This document shows positions 46,960-60,265 of a stretch of DNA of 64,000 nucleotides, piece by piece; the stretch's first letter is position 1, and each line of letters begins with the position of its first letter. Made by a program: the position numbers and the translations under genes. This DNA comes from Rhodocollybia butyracea. Its lineage: Eukaryota > Basidiomycota > Agaricomycetes > Agaricales > Omphalotaceae. The stretch is taken from assembly GCA_015501585.1 (NCBI GenBank), contig JADNRY010000132.1, forward strand, positions 62,001 through 126,000, written 5' to 3'. The notes under the pieces are model-generated. The model was not told the origin of the DNA. It ran no database searches and saw nothing but the letters and a program-made list of their open reading frames with translations.

Positions 46960-49021
46960 ATGAGCCTCTTCGGCGGAGTATTCCATCTGACACCGGAGCA
47001 GTTGCTACTATTTAATTCTAAGGATCTACCCAAGGTCTCAAAGACTGCACCTATCTTTGATAAAGATGTACCATCTGGACTACCAGGATGGATCAAAGAT
47101 ATACAATGATTAATGGCAGCGGCTGGAATCAATGATGAAGCTGTGAAGGTTGCTAAAGCACTTGAATACATGAGCCACGCAACGCGAGAAGCGTACAAGG
47201 GTCTTGATTCGGTAGCCGTGAATCCTAATTTAGATCAGCTAATCAGAGATCTCTGCAACATTTATTTGGAATCAGCAGGCAGCGAGCTAGGTTCTCGCCA
47301 GGAGTTAGAACAAATTGTGAAAAGAAACACTCCTATTGATATTGGCAATCTCCAGAAGATCTTGGTGTATAACCGAGACTTTAAGGTACAAGCCGACAAA
47401 TTAATGAAGCCGCCTGCGATTTTATCAAACATCGAAGCAGTCAGAGTGTATATTATACCTATGACATGCCGACTAGTCGATGCAATTTATGCTAGATTGA
47501 GGATTGATGTCACTCCAGCAGAGCTAGCTGTGAGGTGACGAGAAGATCCATATGATTTGTCTAAGTTAATGGAAGCAGCTGGAAGTCTAGAGCTTGGAAG
47601 CCTTGAAACGTTTTACGGCAAAGGCAACAATCCTGACGGACCTTTAGAGGTACCGTACTCAGCGGAAACATATAGTAGAGGGTCAATGGCATTCCCATTC
47701 GCTCCTCAGATATATCCACCAGCAGCACCTACCGTTACACAAGTAAAAAAATGGAAACTAAAGATGAACAGTTCAATCAGATCATGGCTACTATGGCTGC
47801 GATCAAAGATACTATTACAATCAACAAGAAAGAGTTGGATTCAGTTCTGGATTTGCATCATAAGACTATCTCTAGTCTGATGCAAACTCTGAAGAATCCT
47901 CCAGAGTCAGCTAGTGCTGCTCCTAGAGTAAGCTATGCTGGTACTCATAGCCAATGCAATAATAAGGTACCTGACTGGGGTCAAGGTTGTTTCATGTGCG
48001 GGTCACTAGAACATCGTATGTCTGACTGTCAATTCTTCAATTCCTATAAGGATAAAGGATGGTTAGTTCCAGACACAACTCCGGGATCTAAGAAATATAC
48101 CTTGAGAGACGGTTCGCCGTTACCTAGGACTAGTCCTGACGAATCACGACCCGAAAGGATCGCTCGTATTGCTAAGCAGAAAGGATGGGATAAAGGAGGG
48201 ACAAATGCCTTCTTCGTTGAAGAAGAAGATATACTCGATACCGCTCCTGAACAAAGTCCACATTACTCGATGTTCTTGTCATTCGCAAAGATCTTAGAGG
48301 AGCATGAAGCTAACCTCAGACAGAGAGGTCAGAAGAATGGCTTGTCGGAGTCGGGAAACTAGTTGCTTCGGGAATGACGGGTAGAATCACTAGAGCTAGT
48401 CCTCTAGGCATGCAGGCAGATTCGAAAATACCCTCTTCATCGAAGGAACCGGTTCAAAAGGTAGGGCCTCCGGCGAGAGGCACTCCAAGGCAACAGTCTG
48501 GGGTGATCACCCTACCAAAGGAAAGTCCTGCTACAAAAACAAAGTTTAAACAGGTTGAAGTTGTGTTACCTATTAGAAAGAATGGGCTAGCTAAGTCAAC
48601 GGAACAGTCAACGAAGGAAGAGAGACCACCGGAACCCCGTGAGGCACCGAAGGCCGCATCTGTAACTTCTGGAGATGACTTGGACGAGAAGTTACTACGA
48701 GAAATCGCAGAACTTCAAGGGAATACTCCCGAGATCCAACCTAAACCTAAGCAAAGACCATTTGATTCATACAATGTAGAACCGATGCCTATAAATTTAC
48801 CACTACCAGAGGAAACTGTGAAGGCTAGCACTGTAAAGGACCCTTTTGCATCGGAATCTGGACCTAAATATCAAATTCAAAATGGCTTTAGTCGATCTGG
48901 GATTGATGAGAACGTGGCGAAGAAGCTATTCAATGCTGAGGTTACCCTCACATCAGAAGAACTTCTAGCACTAGGTCTGAATCTCCAGAAAATCTTGGCT
49001 AGAAAAGCTAGAAACGTTTGA
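46960..49021 (+). pseudogene. Gag of the Ty3-type element
   Basis: Starts MSLFGGVFHLTPEQL. Helical capsid-like region to about 47740, then a zinc knuckle CFMCGSLEHRMSDC (CX2CX4HX4C) near 47993. Stops at 47107 (TGA), 47536 (TGA) and 49019 (TGA) and frame changes at A runs near 47746 and 48355 break it. Confidence 0.75.
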
Positions 49022-49096
49022 GTTGCGCCAACCAAGAGGAAAGCGGCTTACATTAGTACGCTACTCGAAGATGGTACTGAAATACCCGAAGGACCT

Positions 49097-52000
49097 GTGG
49101 ATACTCAGCTAGCTAGCTATATTCTTTTGGATGACATTAGTCTCCAGGATAAAGAAGTATTCGAGATACTAGAAGAGGACCAAGGCAAAATTCGAGCCGG
49201 TTCCGTAGGAAGATCTAGCAGTCTCAAGTGCATCAAAACTAGGGTCAATAATCATGAAGAGATGACTGAAGCAATCCTCAACAGTGGCTGTCAAATTGTT
49301 GCGATTGATCAACAAGTAGCCGTCGACTTGGATATTGTTTGGGATCCCTCCGTGACGATCAGGTTACAAGATGTACACGGCAGACTAGAAGAAACTGCTG
49401 GGCTAGCCCGCAATGTTCCATTCCTAATTGGGGATATTACTATTTACTTACAACTCCATGTACAAAAAGCCGCACCGTTTGAGATACTAATTGGTAGACC
49501 TTTCGATGTGTTGACTGAATCAGTCATTAAGAATCACTCGAATGGAAACCAGGAGGTCACTATAATGGATCCTAATACAGGACACCAGTGTACTATGGGG
49601 ACATATGTAAGATCCAATCGTAGAAGACTCCGATTCGATGGTGCCAATTCTAATCCAAGACTGGTACCAGAAGTTCCTGCTCACGTCAAGGAAGAGGCTG
49701 AGGGAAATTTTTCAGCCTTGACGATCTGACTAGCAAACAGGGAGAGGTAGAATTGGCTATGAGTTTTCATTTTGACGAGAATGATGAAGTTGTTTGTGAT
49801 GGGTATACTACCGCGAAGTCAGGGATATTTTCGGAACAAGAATTAAGTGAAGCGTATATTATGGCCTCTCGTGAATCTATAATGAAGGACTATCCCAAAG
49901 ACGGAAGGACTATTGATGCCTATCTATCGCGTTCTGTAATTGATGAAAATAAACATGTGTTTAGTTCTTGGCGAGAAGGTCTGGATCAATCTGAAGATGA
50001 GGGACCGGAAAAAGTCTCAATAGATGACTTACCACCTTTACCAGAGGGAGCTAGCGCATTTGCAGGCTTCAAACACAAGCCTGGGACCAACAAACGACAT
50101 ACTAAATTGAGGTTTAAGGTTGATAAAGAGAACATACCCCTATCTGAACCGAAAGGGGCAAGTAATCAGTCGGCTAGCGAACTAAATCAACGGCAGAAAC
50201 GCAAAGTAAAATTTAATAAATACCTTAGGACAGCTGAAGACAAGGACAAGTCAAGGCCGTTAAAACCTAGGAGACAGACAACTGTTAAGAATCCTAAGGA
50301 AAACGAGCTTTATGACGTATTCCGGGTCTACGGTGCCAGAAAATATAAACCAGTCGGTGTAAAAGTACGACCTGTCAAAGCTGATTTGCCTGAAGACTTT
50401 AGGATTAAAAGGAATATCATTGGTGATCCGCTAGCCGGTATGCCAGAATTACCCTTTCATCCCCCAGAGTTTACACCGGGCTAGCGCTATACACAGGAAT
50501 GGAAAGAAATCATTGATGCCAATCATGCCGAGGATTTCTTATGGGACAAGGAACGAAAGCTCTTACACCATCTTATGAAGATACAGGAGGATGGATTCGC
50601 TTGGACAGCTGCTGAAGCAGGCACGTTTAAAGAAGAATTCTTCCCTGTGGTTAAAATACCTGTAATAGAACATGAGCTGTGGGTAGAGCGAAATATTCCA
50701 ATTCCACCAGGGATTTTCAAAGATGTTTGTAAAATCATCAAGGAAAAGATTGATGCAGGAGTATACGAGCCTAGTAGCTTGTCCTACAGATCTAAGTGGT
50801 TTTGTGTAGTAAAGAAAGACGGTAAAAGTCTAAGGCTAGTCCACAGTTTGGAGCCTCTGAATAAAGTTACGATACAACATTTGGGTATACCTCCAGCTAC
50901 TGCTGATATAGCAAGGGATTTTTGTAGTAGAGCCTGCGGAGCAACGTTAGATCTCTATGTCGGATACAATGAGAGACCGCTAGCCGTCTCCTTGCACGAC
51001 CTTACAACTTTCCAGACACCGTTTGGACCTCACAGATTGGTTAAATTACCAATGGGATGGACTAACTCCATTCCAATCTTTCACGACAATGTAACTTACA
51101 TACTGAAAGATGAAATACCACATGTTACCATACCTTATGTTGATGATGTCCCAGTAAAAGGGCCACCAACCAGGTACGAGCTAGCTGATGGAGGGTATGA
51201 AACTATACCTGAAAATCCAAAAATCAGACGCTTCGTTTGGGAACACTTGCAGAACGTAAACAGGGTAGTACAAAGGATGAAATATGCCGGTGGTACCTTC
51301 TCTGGAAAGAAAGTGTTTATTTGTTGCTCTGAGACTATAGTTGTAGGTCACCGCTGCACATACAAAGGTAGACTGCCCGAGGATAGAATTGCTGATGTAG
51401 TTCTCACTTGGCCGGAATGCAAAGACAAAAGTGATGTGCGAGCCTTCTTAGGAACAGCTGGACAACTTCTTTGTATGTTCATTCAGAACTATGCAAAGAA
51501 AGCCATGCCTCTTACAAAGCTGACTAGCAATATGGATTGGGAATAGGGTGATGATCAACGGAGAGCTATGGAGGAGATAAAAGAAGGAATTTGTAAAGCT
51601 CCTGCCTTAAGAACTCTCAATTACAAGTGGGATGTTGGGCTAGCCGTAGATACCTCATACAAAGCTGTAGGGTGGTTTATTTATCAAATCGATCAAAATG
51701 ACCCCGGTAAGAAGTACTACAATTACTTTGGGTCTACTACTTTAAATGATAGGGAAGCTAGGTTCTCCCAAGCAAAACGGGAACTCTTTGGACTCAAGCT
51801 AGCCCTTCAATCAAGTTATTATTTAATTTATGGTTCACGACAAATGACAGTTGAGACAGACGCTAGCTATATAAAAGGAATGTTGGATCATCCCAGCTGC
51901 GGTCCTAATGCAACTATCAATTGTTGGATTGAGGAAATTCGCAAATTCCACTTCGGAATTTTGCATGTGAAAGGGATTTTACATGGACCGGACGGACTAT

Positions 52001-53923
52001 CTTGAAGACCTCCGGCGGATACGAAACCCCAAGACCTCCTATAGACCCTGACGACTACGACAATTACAACAAAGGAGCTCCCATAGAGCTAGTCATGGGT
52101 GAAGGAGCCAAAGAACCATTAGATTTTGAGTCATTTAAACATGACATTGACCCACAAAGTGGATTCCTCACTGAGCTAGCCGACTCTCCAGAAGACATTC
52201 AGGACAAGCTTCAGGTAGAATTAGATTGGGAAAGAGTATGGGCAGATAGCCGCGAACAGCACTCACATAGTCACTCAGAAACTCTAAGTTTGTTTCATCA
52301 ATCTCTGCATATACCAGAGGAATTGAAGGAGTGGAGAAAGGACAACCCTTATCCGCGAGCTCGCCGATTGAACTACGGAAATACACTGGATGACTTATTA
52401 CCCCTAATCACTAAGTGGCATTCAAGTAAAAACCCGACTAGCATCACAGCGGGGATGACTGCAGTTGAAACTCGGACATTTATACGGCACGCTAAGAAAT
52501 TCTTTGTGAATGAGAAAGGCAAGCTTTATAGACGAGTGATGGACAATGAAGGTCAACACTGGCTAGTCATATATCCTGAGCATAGGATGTACATGTTGCA
52601 TTGCGCACATGACAGTTTAGCTCATAAAGGTACTTTCGCTACTCGCGAATTTATTGAAAGATGTTTTTGGTGGCCTGAAATTGAGGGTGATGTACAGTGG
52701 TATGTAGGATCTTGTGTTCCCTGCCAGAATCGTTAACTTAAACTCTTAAGGACTCCACCAGTCTTAACGCATACACCATCATTGTTCCAAAAAGTGCATG
52801 TAGATACAATTAACATGTCCCCGGACAGTAACAGGTATAAATATATTGTACATGCTAGAGATTCTTTGTCAAGTTGGTCCAAAGCCAGAGCCTTACCGCA
52901 AGAAAACGCGCGAGCTCTGGGTGAATGGTTCTTCAATGATATTATTTGTTGTTGGGGATGTCTGGAGGAAGTTGTAACAGACAATGCTCCCGTGATGATT
53001 GCCATGTTGGATTGGCTAGCCGAGAAGTATGGCATTAGAGGAATAAGGGTTTCACCCTACAACTCACAAGGCAATGGAAAGATAGAGCGAGCTCACTTCG
53101 ACATCCGTCAAGCTCTTGTAAAAGCAATGGCGGTGATATTAAGAAGTGGTTCTACTTCCTAAAGCATGTTTTATGGGCAGATCGAGTAACAGCTAGAAGA
53201 GGTTTTGGCTGCTTGCCATACTTCTTAGTAACCGGTGCGGAACCTCTATTACCCTTTGATATTGTTGAGTCGACTTGGCTAGTCAACCCGCCAAGCCAAA
53301 TTCTAACACACGAAGAGTTACTGGGTTACCGTGCTCAAGCACTGTCTAAACACCGGACCTTCGTAGCAGCAATGCGCAAGCGAGTCTTGGAAAATAAGCA
53401 TAGAGAATTAAGGGAATTTGAAAAGAAATATTGGCATACTATTTTTGACTATGATTTCAAACCGGGATCGCTAGTCCAGGTTAGGAACACATCTATTGCA
53501 AAGAGTCTTGACCGAAAGATGTATCCTTGGTATAAGGGACCCATGGTGGTCATCCGTCGTACTAGGGGAGGATCATACATCATCGCAGAGATGGATGGTA
53601 CAGTACTCAAGAGTAAGGTAGGAGCCTTCAGAGTACTACCACACCGCTCGCGGTATGAACCTATCGAATTACCTGAAAATATCCACGACTTAATAGATCT
53701 ATCAAAAGAACAGTTGGATCATATGGTTAATGAGAATGAAGACAATGAGGAAGTCCAGAGAATTAGAAAAGGGGGAGACCCCATCTTTGATCGAATTCCT
53801 AATCTCCGCGTCCCTGAATCAGGCAAGGAAGTGGTTTATAGCCCTGACAAGCCAGCATCAGATGAGGAGACAAGCGATGAGGAGGAAGAAGAATTGGACA
53901 ACACTCCTTATGTCCATACTTGA
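49097..53923 (+). pseudogene. Pol of the Ty3-type element: PR-RT-RH-IN
   Basis: The protease region has ILNSGCQIVAI, where Asn replaces the catalytic Asp. RT shows VHSLEPLN, LVKLPMGWTNS and the TIPYVDDVP active site. RNase H shows VDTSYKAVGW, VETDASYIKG and VKGILHGPDGLS. Integrase has an HHCC zinc domain (HCAHDSLAHKG ... SCVPC) and the DDE residues in VHVDTIN, VVTDNAPV and GNGKIERAH. Stops at 49727, 50482, 51544, 52003 and 52734 and frameshifts near 52015 and 53133 inactivate it. Every stop can arise by one C:G to T:A change. Confidence 0.85.
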
Positions 53924-54272
53924 GCCATGAGAAAAGCTGACTTCAAGAAAGATGAGGTAGTCACCGCCATGTACGGTCGGCTAGCTCACTGGAAGTAATG
54001 ATAGGTTAAGCTTAGCAAGTCCCTCGGATGAATCATTGACGTAGATTTATTTGCACAAGGGCACATACACCTTCAAACCAATAAATAAGTTACAAAAGAG
54101 TGACGAGCGGTTGAAGAATGTAATTTTAGAGTATAGGTGCCGGGGCTCAGAGGCCGCCAGACAAATGAGACATTACTAACTGTAAGGACAGTGGGCTAGC
54201 GGACTAGTTTTGACTGAGATAAGGGTCAGGACAGGTACCGAGGTCAATGTGTATGCGGACTTACGACGTTGT
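53924..54272. other. Spacer between pol and antisense gene B
   Basis: CTAG-rich noncoding sequence where the two convergent units meet. Confidence 0.4.
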
Positions 54273-56108
54273 TTACTCCAAGCCTGCGCGCATGGATGAA
54301 TAACACATTTGGCAGGTGGATCCTTTAAGACCACAACCTACACAACCGGGCTTGCCCGAGATCTGTGGAACTAGTTAGACTGGGCTAGTCATAAACCCCA
54401 GACTTAAAAATTGTATTAGATGTGGAGACATACCTTTTCTTCCTTGTCGACATCCATAGGCAGAGGATCGTCGTAATGAGCAAGAACATTGGCGAGTTCA
54501 TCGGCGACTTTCTTGCCATTGTTAGCGCAAGTCCAATACAACTGGGTCTTGGCTAGATTACCGCAATACTCGTCTCGGTGGATATTGAGCAGGGTGTTCA
54601 ACATAGTGTCCGTCATGAACGAAAAGTCAAGCTCGCCAAATTTTCCGGTCAAAGACTGAAGAAAGATTTGGAACTGGATGCTTTCGCGATTAGCGCGGCT
54701 CACTACAGATTGTTGACCAGGCTGAATGACTCTGTTAGGGCAAAAAATATGTTGAGAAGTACCTGCATCCTCAGGGGTGAAATCAATGGGTTCAGCTTGA
54801 ACCTTTTGTTGCTTACCAACACTAGCAGGAATGGCAATAGGTTCATTGGATAATGGAAGGTTGACCTCGGGATCTGGGACTAGCTTAATAGAAGCCATTC
54901 GACTACCTGGAGGCTTGCCTTTGGAAGGAATGTCTTTGATATCAGGAATAGCGTCGTTGACTTGAGCTATAATGATCTGTTCCTAGAGGAATATTAAGAA
55001 AGTGTAGGATTAGGGAGAGCTAGCTGACTCACAAGTGCTTTGCGCTTAATAGCCTTGGCGGAATTACGAGTCTTCTTGTTCCTCTTACTGCGAGTCTTGC
55101 ATACAGAGCCTCCTTCATCTTTGCTATCAGGAATGACCTCTGCAGACTAGAATGTATACGAGATTAGTTTCATCTCATGAATCTTGTAAATAGAAGAGTA
55201 TACCGTATCCGCGAGCTAAGTCACTTGCGATTAGTTTCATCTCACAAATCGCAATAAGACTTACGGGATCGGCCATCTATAAGACATTTGAGATTAGTTT
55301 CATCTCACGAATCACAAATGGGAGGTCACTTGCCTCTTTGTCATCTTCAATGGCGATCGGAGCTGTCTTAGCAGACTTACTGGGTTGGCTAGCCGTCTTG
55401 GCAGCTGTACTGGACTTCTTGCTGGGTGCGCTAGCAGGCGCAGAATCTCCTGAAACATGTTTAAAGATTAGCTTCCTGAGCACAGCTTCCTTTGCAGCAT
55501 AGTCCGTATTCTCGGGCTGAGTCGCACCATTGTCGACCGAAGGAGCTGAGATTGTTCAGCTAGCATACTAAATATTTTACACTGGTTGTCTTACCAGTAG
55601 GAGTGTTCACGAGCCTAGCTGCCTCGGCCTCCTGAACACTAGTTAGGAAGTATATGAGGGTGCGTGATTTTGCGCTTGCCTGAAGTTGCCTAAGAGAAGC
55701 TATGAAGTGGTGAATACGTATATCGTCCTCGGACCACCGTCCACGGATGGTAGCGTGCGCAAGGCAAGCCTTGTTGAGGGCTAGCTGAGCTTCTTTGAGT
55801 TGGTCGACGTTTTTGGGGACCTTCAGAATCTGGGACTTTTTGAGAGGCTTGGTCTGGGAATCCGTTAGTGGTGTGTTTGAAAGCTGGGAGTACAAATAAC
55901 TTATGAGTTGATCAACATGGCCAGCGGTGGACTCAGCTAGCTTACTGAGGAACTCGCCAGTGGGGTGCCCGTCGACCTGAGCAAGTCGGAACTGAGCCGT
56001 CGCGCTCAGTACTTGTTCAGTGGTGACCTTGAGAGTGTTGAAGAACGTCTCCATGTAGTTCTTTTCTTTAGGAAGAATAGTGGAAGGATTGCTCTGAGGA
56101 GTAGTCAT
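54273..56108 (-). CDS. Antisense gene B of the retroelement: unknown zinc-motif protein, 500 aa
   Basis: Seven exons on the minus strand: 56108-55595, 55545-55334, 55276-55265, 55215-55204, 55146-55033, 54982-54434 and 54362-54273. All junctions keep frame; intron 2 uses a GC donor. The N-terminal ~170 residues are helical (LYSQLSNTPLT, SEDDIRIHHFIASL). A Lys/Ser/Ala-rich linker follows, then a helical C-terminal part and a final CVGCGLKGSTCQMC motif (CX2CX6CX2C), likely zinc-binding. No family recognised. It has no stop or frameshift although the neighbouring gag-pol on the other strand is wrecked. The start lies about 110 bases from a polypurine-tract-like motif. The start ATG is the first in frame after GGCCGTACTATC. 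Confidence 0.7.
55147..55333 (-). repeat. Three tandem intron copies separated by 12-nt exons (gene B)
   Basis: Introns 55333-55277, 55264-55216 and 55203-55147 share the core TGAGATGAAACTAATC, including a good branch-site match ACTAAT. The mini-exons between them (55276-55265, 55215-55204) code MADP and LADT. Repeat periods are 69 and 61 bases. Confidence 0.8.
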
Positions 56109-57090
56109 GATAGTACGGCCTAAGAAGGTAAAGAACAGTCCAGTTATGGGACTAGCCTTTATACTTCGCTGGATGAACATCTTTTAACCGGCTAGCCAAC
56201 TGAGGACAGTTGAGATTTTAGTTAGGGGGAGGGATAACCAGTATAGGTGAATACTTAGAGGAATGTTACGATAATTTTGCGAATTTATAGACTTATGATT
56301 GGCCACAGAGAAATTACGACGTAGGAACGACGGAATAACTCTAAAAACATGACTAGCTGACGAATCCCAAAGAAGGGAAGATTAATACAGCATAAAAGTA
56401 GTCGGCTAGCCGTATCAGAATAGCCTAAATTTGTCAAAATCAAAAATCAGGGCATTTCCCGACTAAGCTAGCCAACTAGCTTGGCTAAGTCTGACCATCG
56501 TCGACTCAGCTAGCTCACGCACTTAGTTCAGTCTTGTGGACTGTAAGCCCCTCTCAGTTTAAAATTTTTAAATCTATCACAACTAATAAAGGCTTACACC
56601 TTGACTTAGGATAGTTTAATTTATTAATCATAAACTTATTATGCCTAGGACAAGGCTAGCGCTTTGACTTGGGATATATCTTACTATAACTAAGCTTAAA
56701 GCTCTCAGAAAACTTAAAGTCACACAAATAAGAATATATACAAGGTGACCTGAAGGTCTTTTGATTGAGCAAAAGTAACTATATACATACGAGTACTTTA
56801 AGTTTGCTCTACTTAAAGTACTACTGAAAGTTTGAGAGTCTCATAAAGAGACGATGAGATACTACCCCCTCGGTTGGGGGAGACAGAATTTTAAAATCTA
56901 CTCTAGAGGGATCTGTAAACCTAAAGAGAGTAAGAAAAGCCCGATTGGGCACGCGGCGAGATAAAGAAAACAAAAATTTTAAAGTCCGTAGACTATAACG
57001 CAAGATGGGGCCCGCCACCAGTGAAATGGTAGTCTTGGCAGGGATAACTGCTGCAACCTTTCACTGAGAACCCTCCGCCCCATCCGGTAC
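56109..57090. other. CTAG-rich spacer with a polypurine-tract-like motif and LTR-like start
   Basis: TTTTAGTTAGGGGGAG at about 56216-56231 repeats the motif in front of the LTR at 60.3 kb, with related sequence before it. About 30 bases on, TGTTACGATAATTTTGCG resembles the first bases after the second motif. This may be a decayed LTR of a related element. No gene. Confidence 0.45.
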
Positions 57091-59835
57091 TCAATCCGCG
57101 GCGCCAGGAGCTACGGAGTCAACAACCATCGCTGAGGACTCCACGGGAGCTGCTACAGTGCTAGCAGAGGGAGTCTCGGAAGGGGGAACCGGAGTCACCG
57201 AGCAAGCCTTGTCAACAACTGATGCATAGGTGATACTCTCGAGGAACGTCCGGAACTCCTCCTCAGTGTCCCAAGCAATAGGCAACTGCCAACCCAACAA
57301 GCTACACAAAAAGGAAAACTCTGGAAGAGTAATCCTTTTATCAGGCTGAAGAGGCACCATAGACTCGAGGAAGACCAAAGGGTCGGAACACACTTGACCG
57401 AGTTCGACGGACTCCACGGCGAAAGCTTCGTTGAGATGGTCCAAGGTCTTGAAGGTCTCGTTGAGAATGACCATGGACTGGTCGTAAGCAACATGAAGGC
57501 CAGACATGACCCGCAGTTGACATTGGAGGTCTATAAAATCATTGTAAATAACTTTAAAAAGAGGTTAAAATAAAAAAAAGACTTACTATCAGGAGCAGTC
57601 TTCCCAGCTTCATAGATGCGATTCAAGTGCCTGAGTAGCTCGGGTAACTCCATAGAGTCGGGACAGGACTGGTGCCCGGTACCACAATGCTTGCAGCGTG
57701 CACCGAACTTGAGCTTACCCAACGGAGTCTTCGCGTACTCACACAAGTCGGGAATGTCCCGGATATTACAAACCAAACATTCGATCTCTTGAGGACAATC
57801 GCCCAGCTTAAGAGATCATTAATATTGAAGGAGACAGAAGACGAAAGAAGGAGACTTACCGGTTGCATTCCCCGGTTGATACCCATCATATCGGACATTG
57901 TGTACACCGTATCACCTTGTTGAAGGAGTATAGTCTGGCCAAGCTTCTGCATTGAGGGGTCTGGGGCCCAGCTTGGGCCGTCCTTGAACACGACGTTTGC
58001 CTCCTAAAATAAACATTAGAATAAGAATAGTAGGAAGAAACTACAAAAACATACCTGCTTCAAGTTCTTGTGATTCTGCCGCGTAGGAAGGGCATCGCAA
58101 ATCGAGGGAACACCAGTAAAACCAGGAGCTCGCTCAAAGCTGATGATAACCTTGCGGTAGTGGTCAGGATCCACGCGCTCCCCGTCGTTGGCCTCATCTA
58201 TTTGGTTGAAATCAACCAGCTCGCGGAACATACGGTCCAACAGAGCGTGGTTGGGAACGTCATGCTGAGAAATGAGAACAACCTCGCGGTCGGGATTGAC
58301 TAACAAACGGGGGTATTGCGAAAGCCCCATATGCTTAGTCAAGGATCTGCTAGCTTGACCCGAGGACTTAGAAGTACTGGCTGGCTTAGCAGCGACGGTT
58401 GGGACTTCAATGGTTAACTCATCCTCCTCAGACTCGGGAGGAGTGAACTATAGAATTGTAAACTTAATTAGGAAGAAGAACATGATGAGCTAGCCACGTA
58501 CCAAGTCTTCTGCATCACCGACAGGGACTCTACCTTCCAACTTAACGGTAATCTTAGGTTTGGGGCGCGGTACTGGGAGCAACAACGAAGACTTGGGCTT
58601 CTTGGACGGAGCAGACTTCTTCGAGCTCTTGGCGGCCTTCTGTGCCCGAGAACGGCGAGTTCGTCGTGAGGGAACGAAAGGACGGTCCTTCATATCCTAA
58701 AATATGTATATTAGCTTAAATCCTAAAGAAAAGTGGAGGAAAAAGGAATGTACCTGCGAACAAAGACATTTACTCGGAGGCTCTTCCTCGAGCTCGTCCT
58801 CGTCACTTCCCTCCTCCTTGTCCAGCTCATGTGTGGAAGGAGCTTTCTCCAGCACAAGCGCGGAAGAAAGCAAGCGCTTTCGAGGAATCACCACCTGCGG
58901 GACCACAGAAGGGACTGATGACACTGAGGATTTGACCTTGCCAGAAGAAGAAGGAACCGCCAATAAGGCGTCCATCTCATCCTGGAATGACGGAACCGCA
59001 GGAGTCAGCAGAGCACTTTGCTGATCAACAAACTTGTCTTCCTCCTGAGCGGCGGCTAAAGCCTCAGCGCGGGCCACGAGCCAGGCCGACTCACGGCAAG
59101 CAGTATCGAAAGGAATAGTGAGACAGAAATTAGGCATAATACGATGTTGTTTGGCAGCGGTCTGAAGACCCAGTCAGCGAGATGTCTTAAAATTATAAGA
59201 CAAGAAATATGTACCAAGATTTTGTCTACGTCATCCTCTGGAAGAAACCAGGGAGGAGTAGCAGCCTTGGGAGAAATGGTGGAAGAAGCGCGTTGACAAA
59301 AAGCAACCAGACACTCGACAACCAAGGATCCGGTTTGTCGACGAATGTATTGTTGGCTAAGGAACCCCTGTGAGTCAAAGCCTCGGAATCAGAAAATGCG
59401 TGAAATATATCATAGAAATTTAAAGAAACGCACCAGGAGGATTTTCAACAAGGATAGGCCCAACCTTATAAGTGACGAGAAATCTTGCGTTTGGAATTTT
59501 GAATGGTCATCTTGACCTTTGGCTAAGACGGCGCCCAAACTCGACTGAACGACGCGAGTGGCAGTCCAGATCATACGCGCGGATACGCCGGGATGAATAG
59601 TCAGGGAGGAGTTGAGTGCACCAAAGCGATATATAAAGAAGAACGAGTCCTCCTGTGAAACACCAGGGTTTTCGAACTTAGCCTTGAGTGGCTCAACGAG
59701 CTCGAAAAATGATGGTTTGCTTGACGGAAAGTCGCCGAGCTCCTTCAGGGACGTCTCCAAGCTGGTAATATGGCTATATTTGTTAAGGAGCGACTTGTCG
59801 TAGAGCGAAGGATGAGAAGACCGAGTTGAGTCCAT
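57091..59835 (-). CDS. Antisense gene A of the retroelement: cysteine-cluster protein, 784 aa
   Basis: Eight exons on the minus strand: 59835-59434, 59367-59215, 59161-58754, 58696-58502, 58447-58055, 58003-57860, 57806-57587 and 57530-57091. All seven introns are GT-AG and all junctions keep frame. The ATG has a strong context (CTGCCATGG). Regions: helical N-terminus, acidic Ser-rich stretch (EEGSDEDELEEE), a basic Lys/Arg block like a nuclear signal (SRRTRRSRAQKAAK), a conserved-looking block with HVPNHALLDRMF-like sequence, a cysteine cluster CLVC-x8-C ... CKHCGTGHQSC, and a helical C-terminus. The cluster recalls cysteine motifs in mushroom transposon-linked proteins; DNA binding is a guess. 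CTAG is rare here, unlike in gene B and pol. Confidence 0.7.
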
Positions 59836-60265
59836 GGCAGGGGGAAAGAAAGAGAATGAAGGCAAGTTGAAATTTTCAACACACCTTATAAATCACCCTC
59901 GAGGCGGTGACCATCGTAAAGCTTGGTTGCGATAGAACATTTGTAATTCTATCACATAGGTGAAAAGAGGAATCACAAAGTACAAGTTGAGAAGCTTTAA
60001 TCACTATAATACGTTATGTTATTTAAATCAAGATCTCACGGTTTGATCTGATTCGGGAGTGTAAGCGCTCGGCGGAAATAACCGAGAGCTCACTAAAAGT
60101 TAGACGCTGGGAACTACTGAGTGACTTAAGCGCCGAATAACGGCAAAGTTGGACTTAGAAAAGTTTCGGATGCCCGCAGTGGGCTAGCTTATTCAAAGTA
60201 CCAATTGCCACAATAAAAGGGATTGCTAGCCAGTCAAGCCCAACTAGCCGAATGACCGGGGACGG

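Noticed and set aside
57195..57523. Alternative minus-strand frames overlapping the last exon of gene A
   Set aside because: Only the frame joined by the 57531-57586 intron continues the multi-exon protein.
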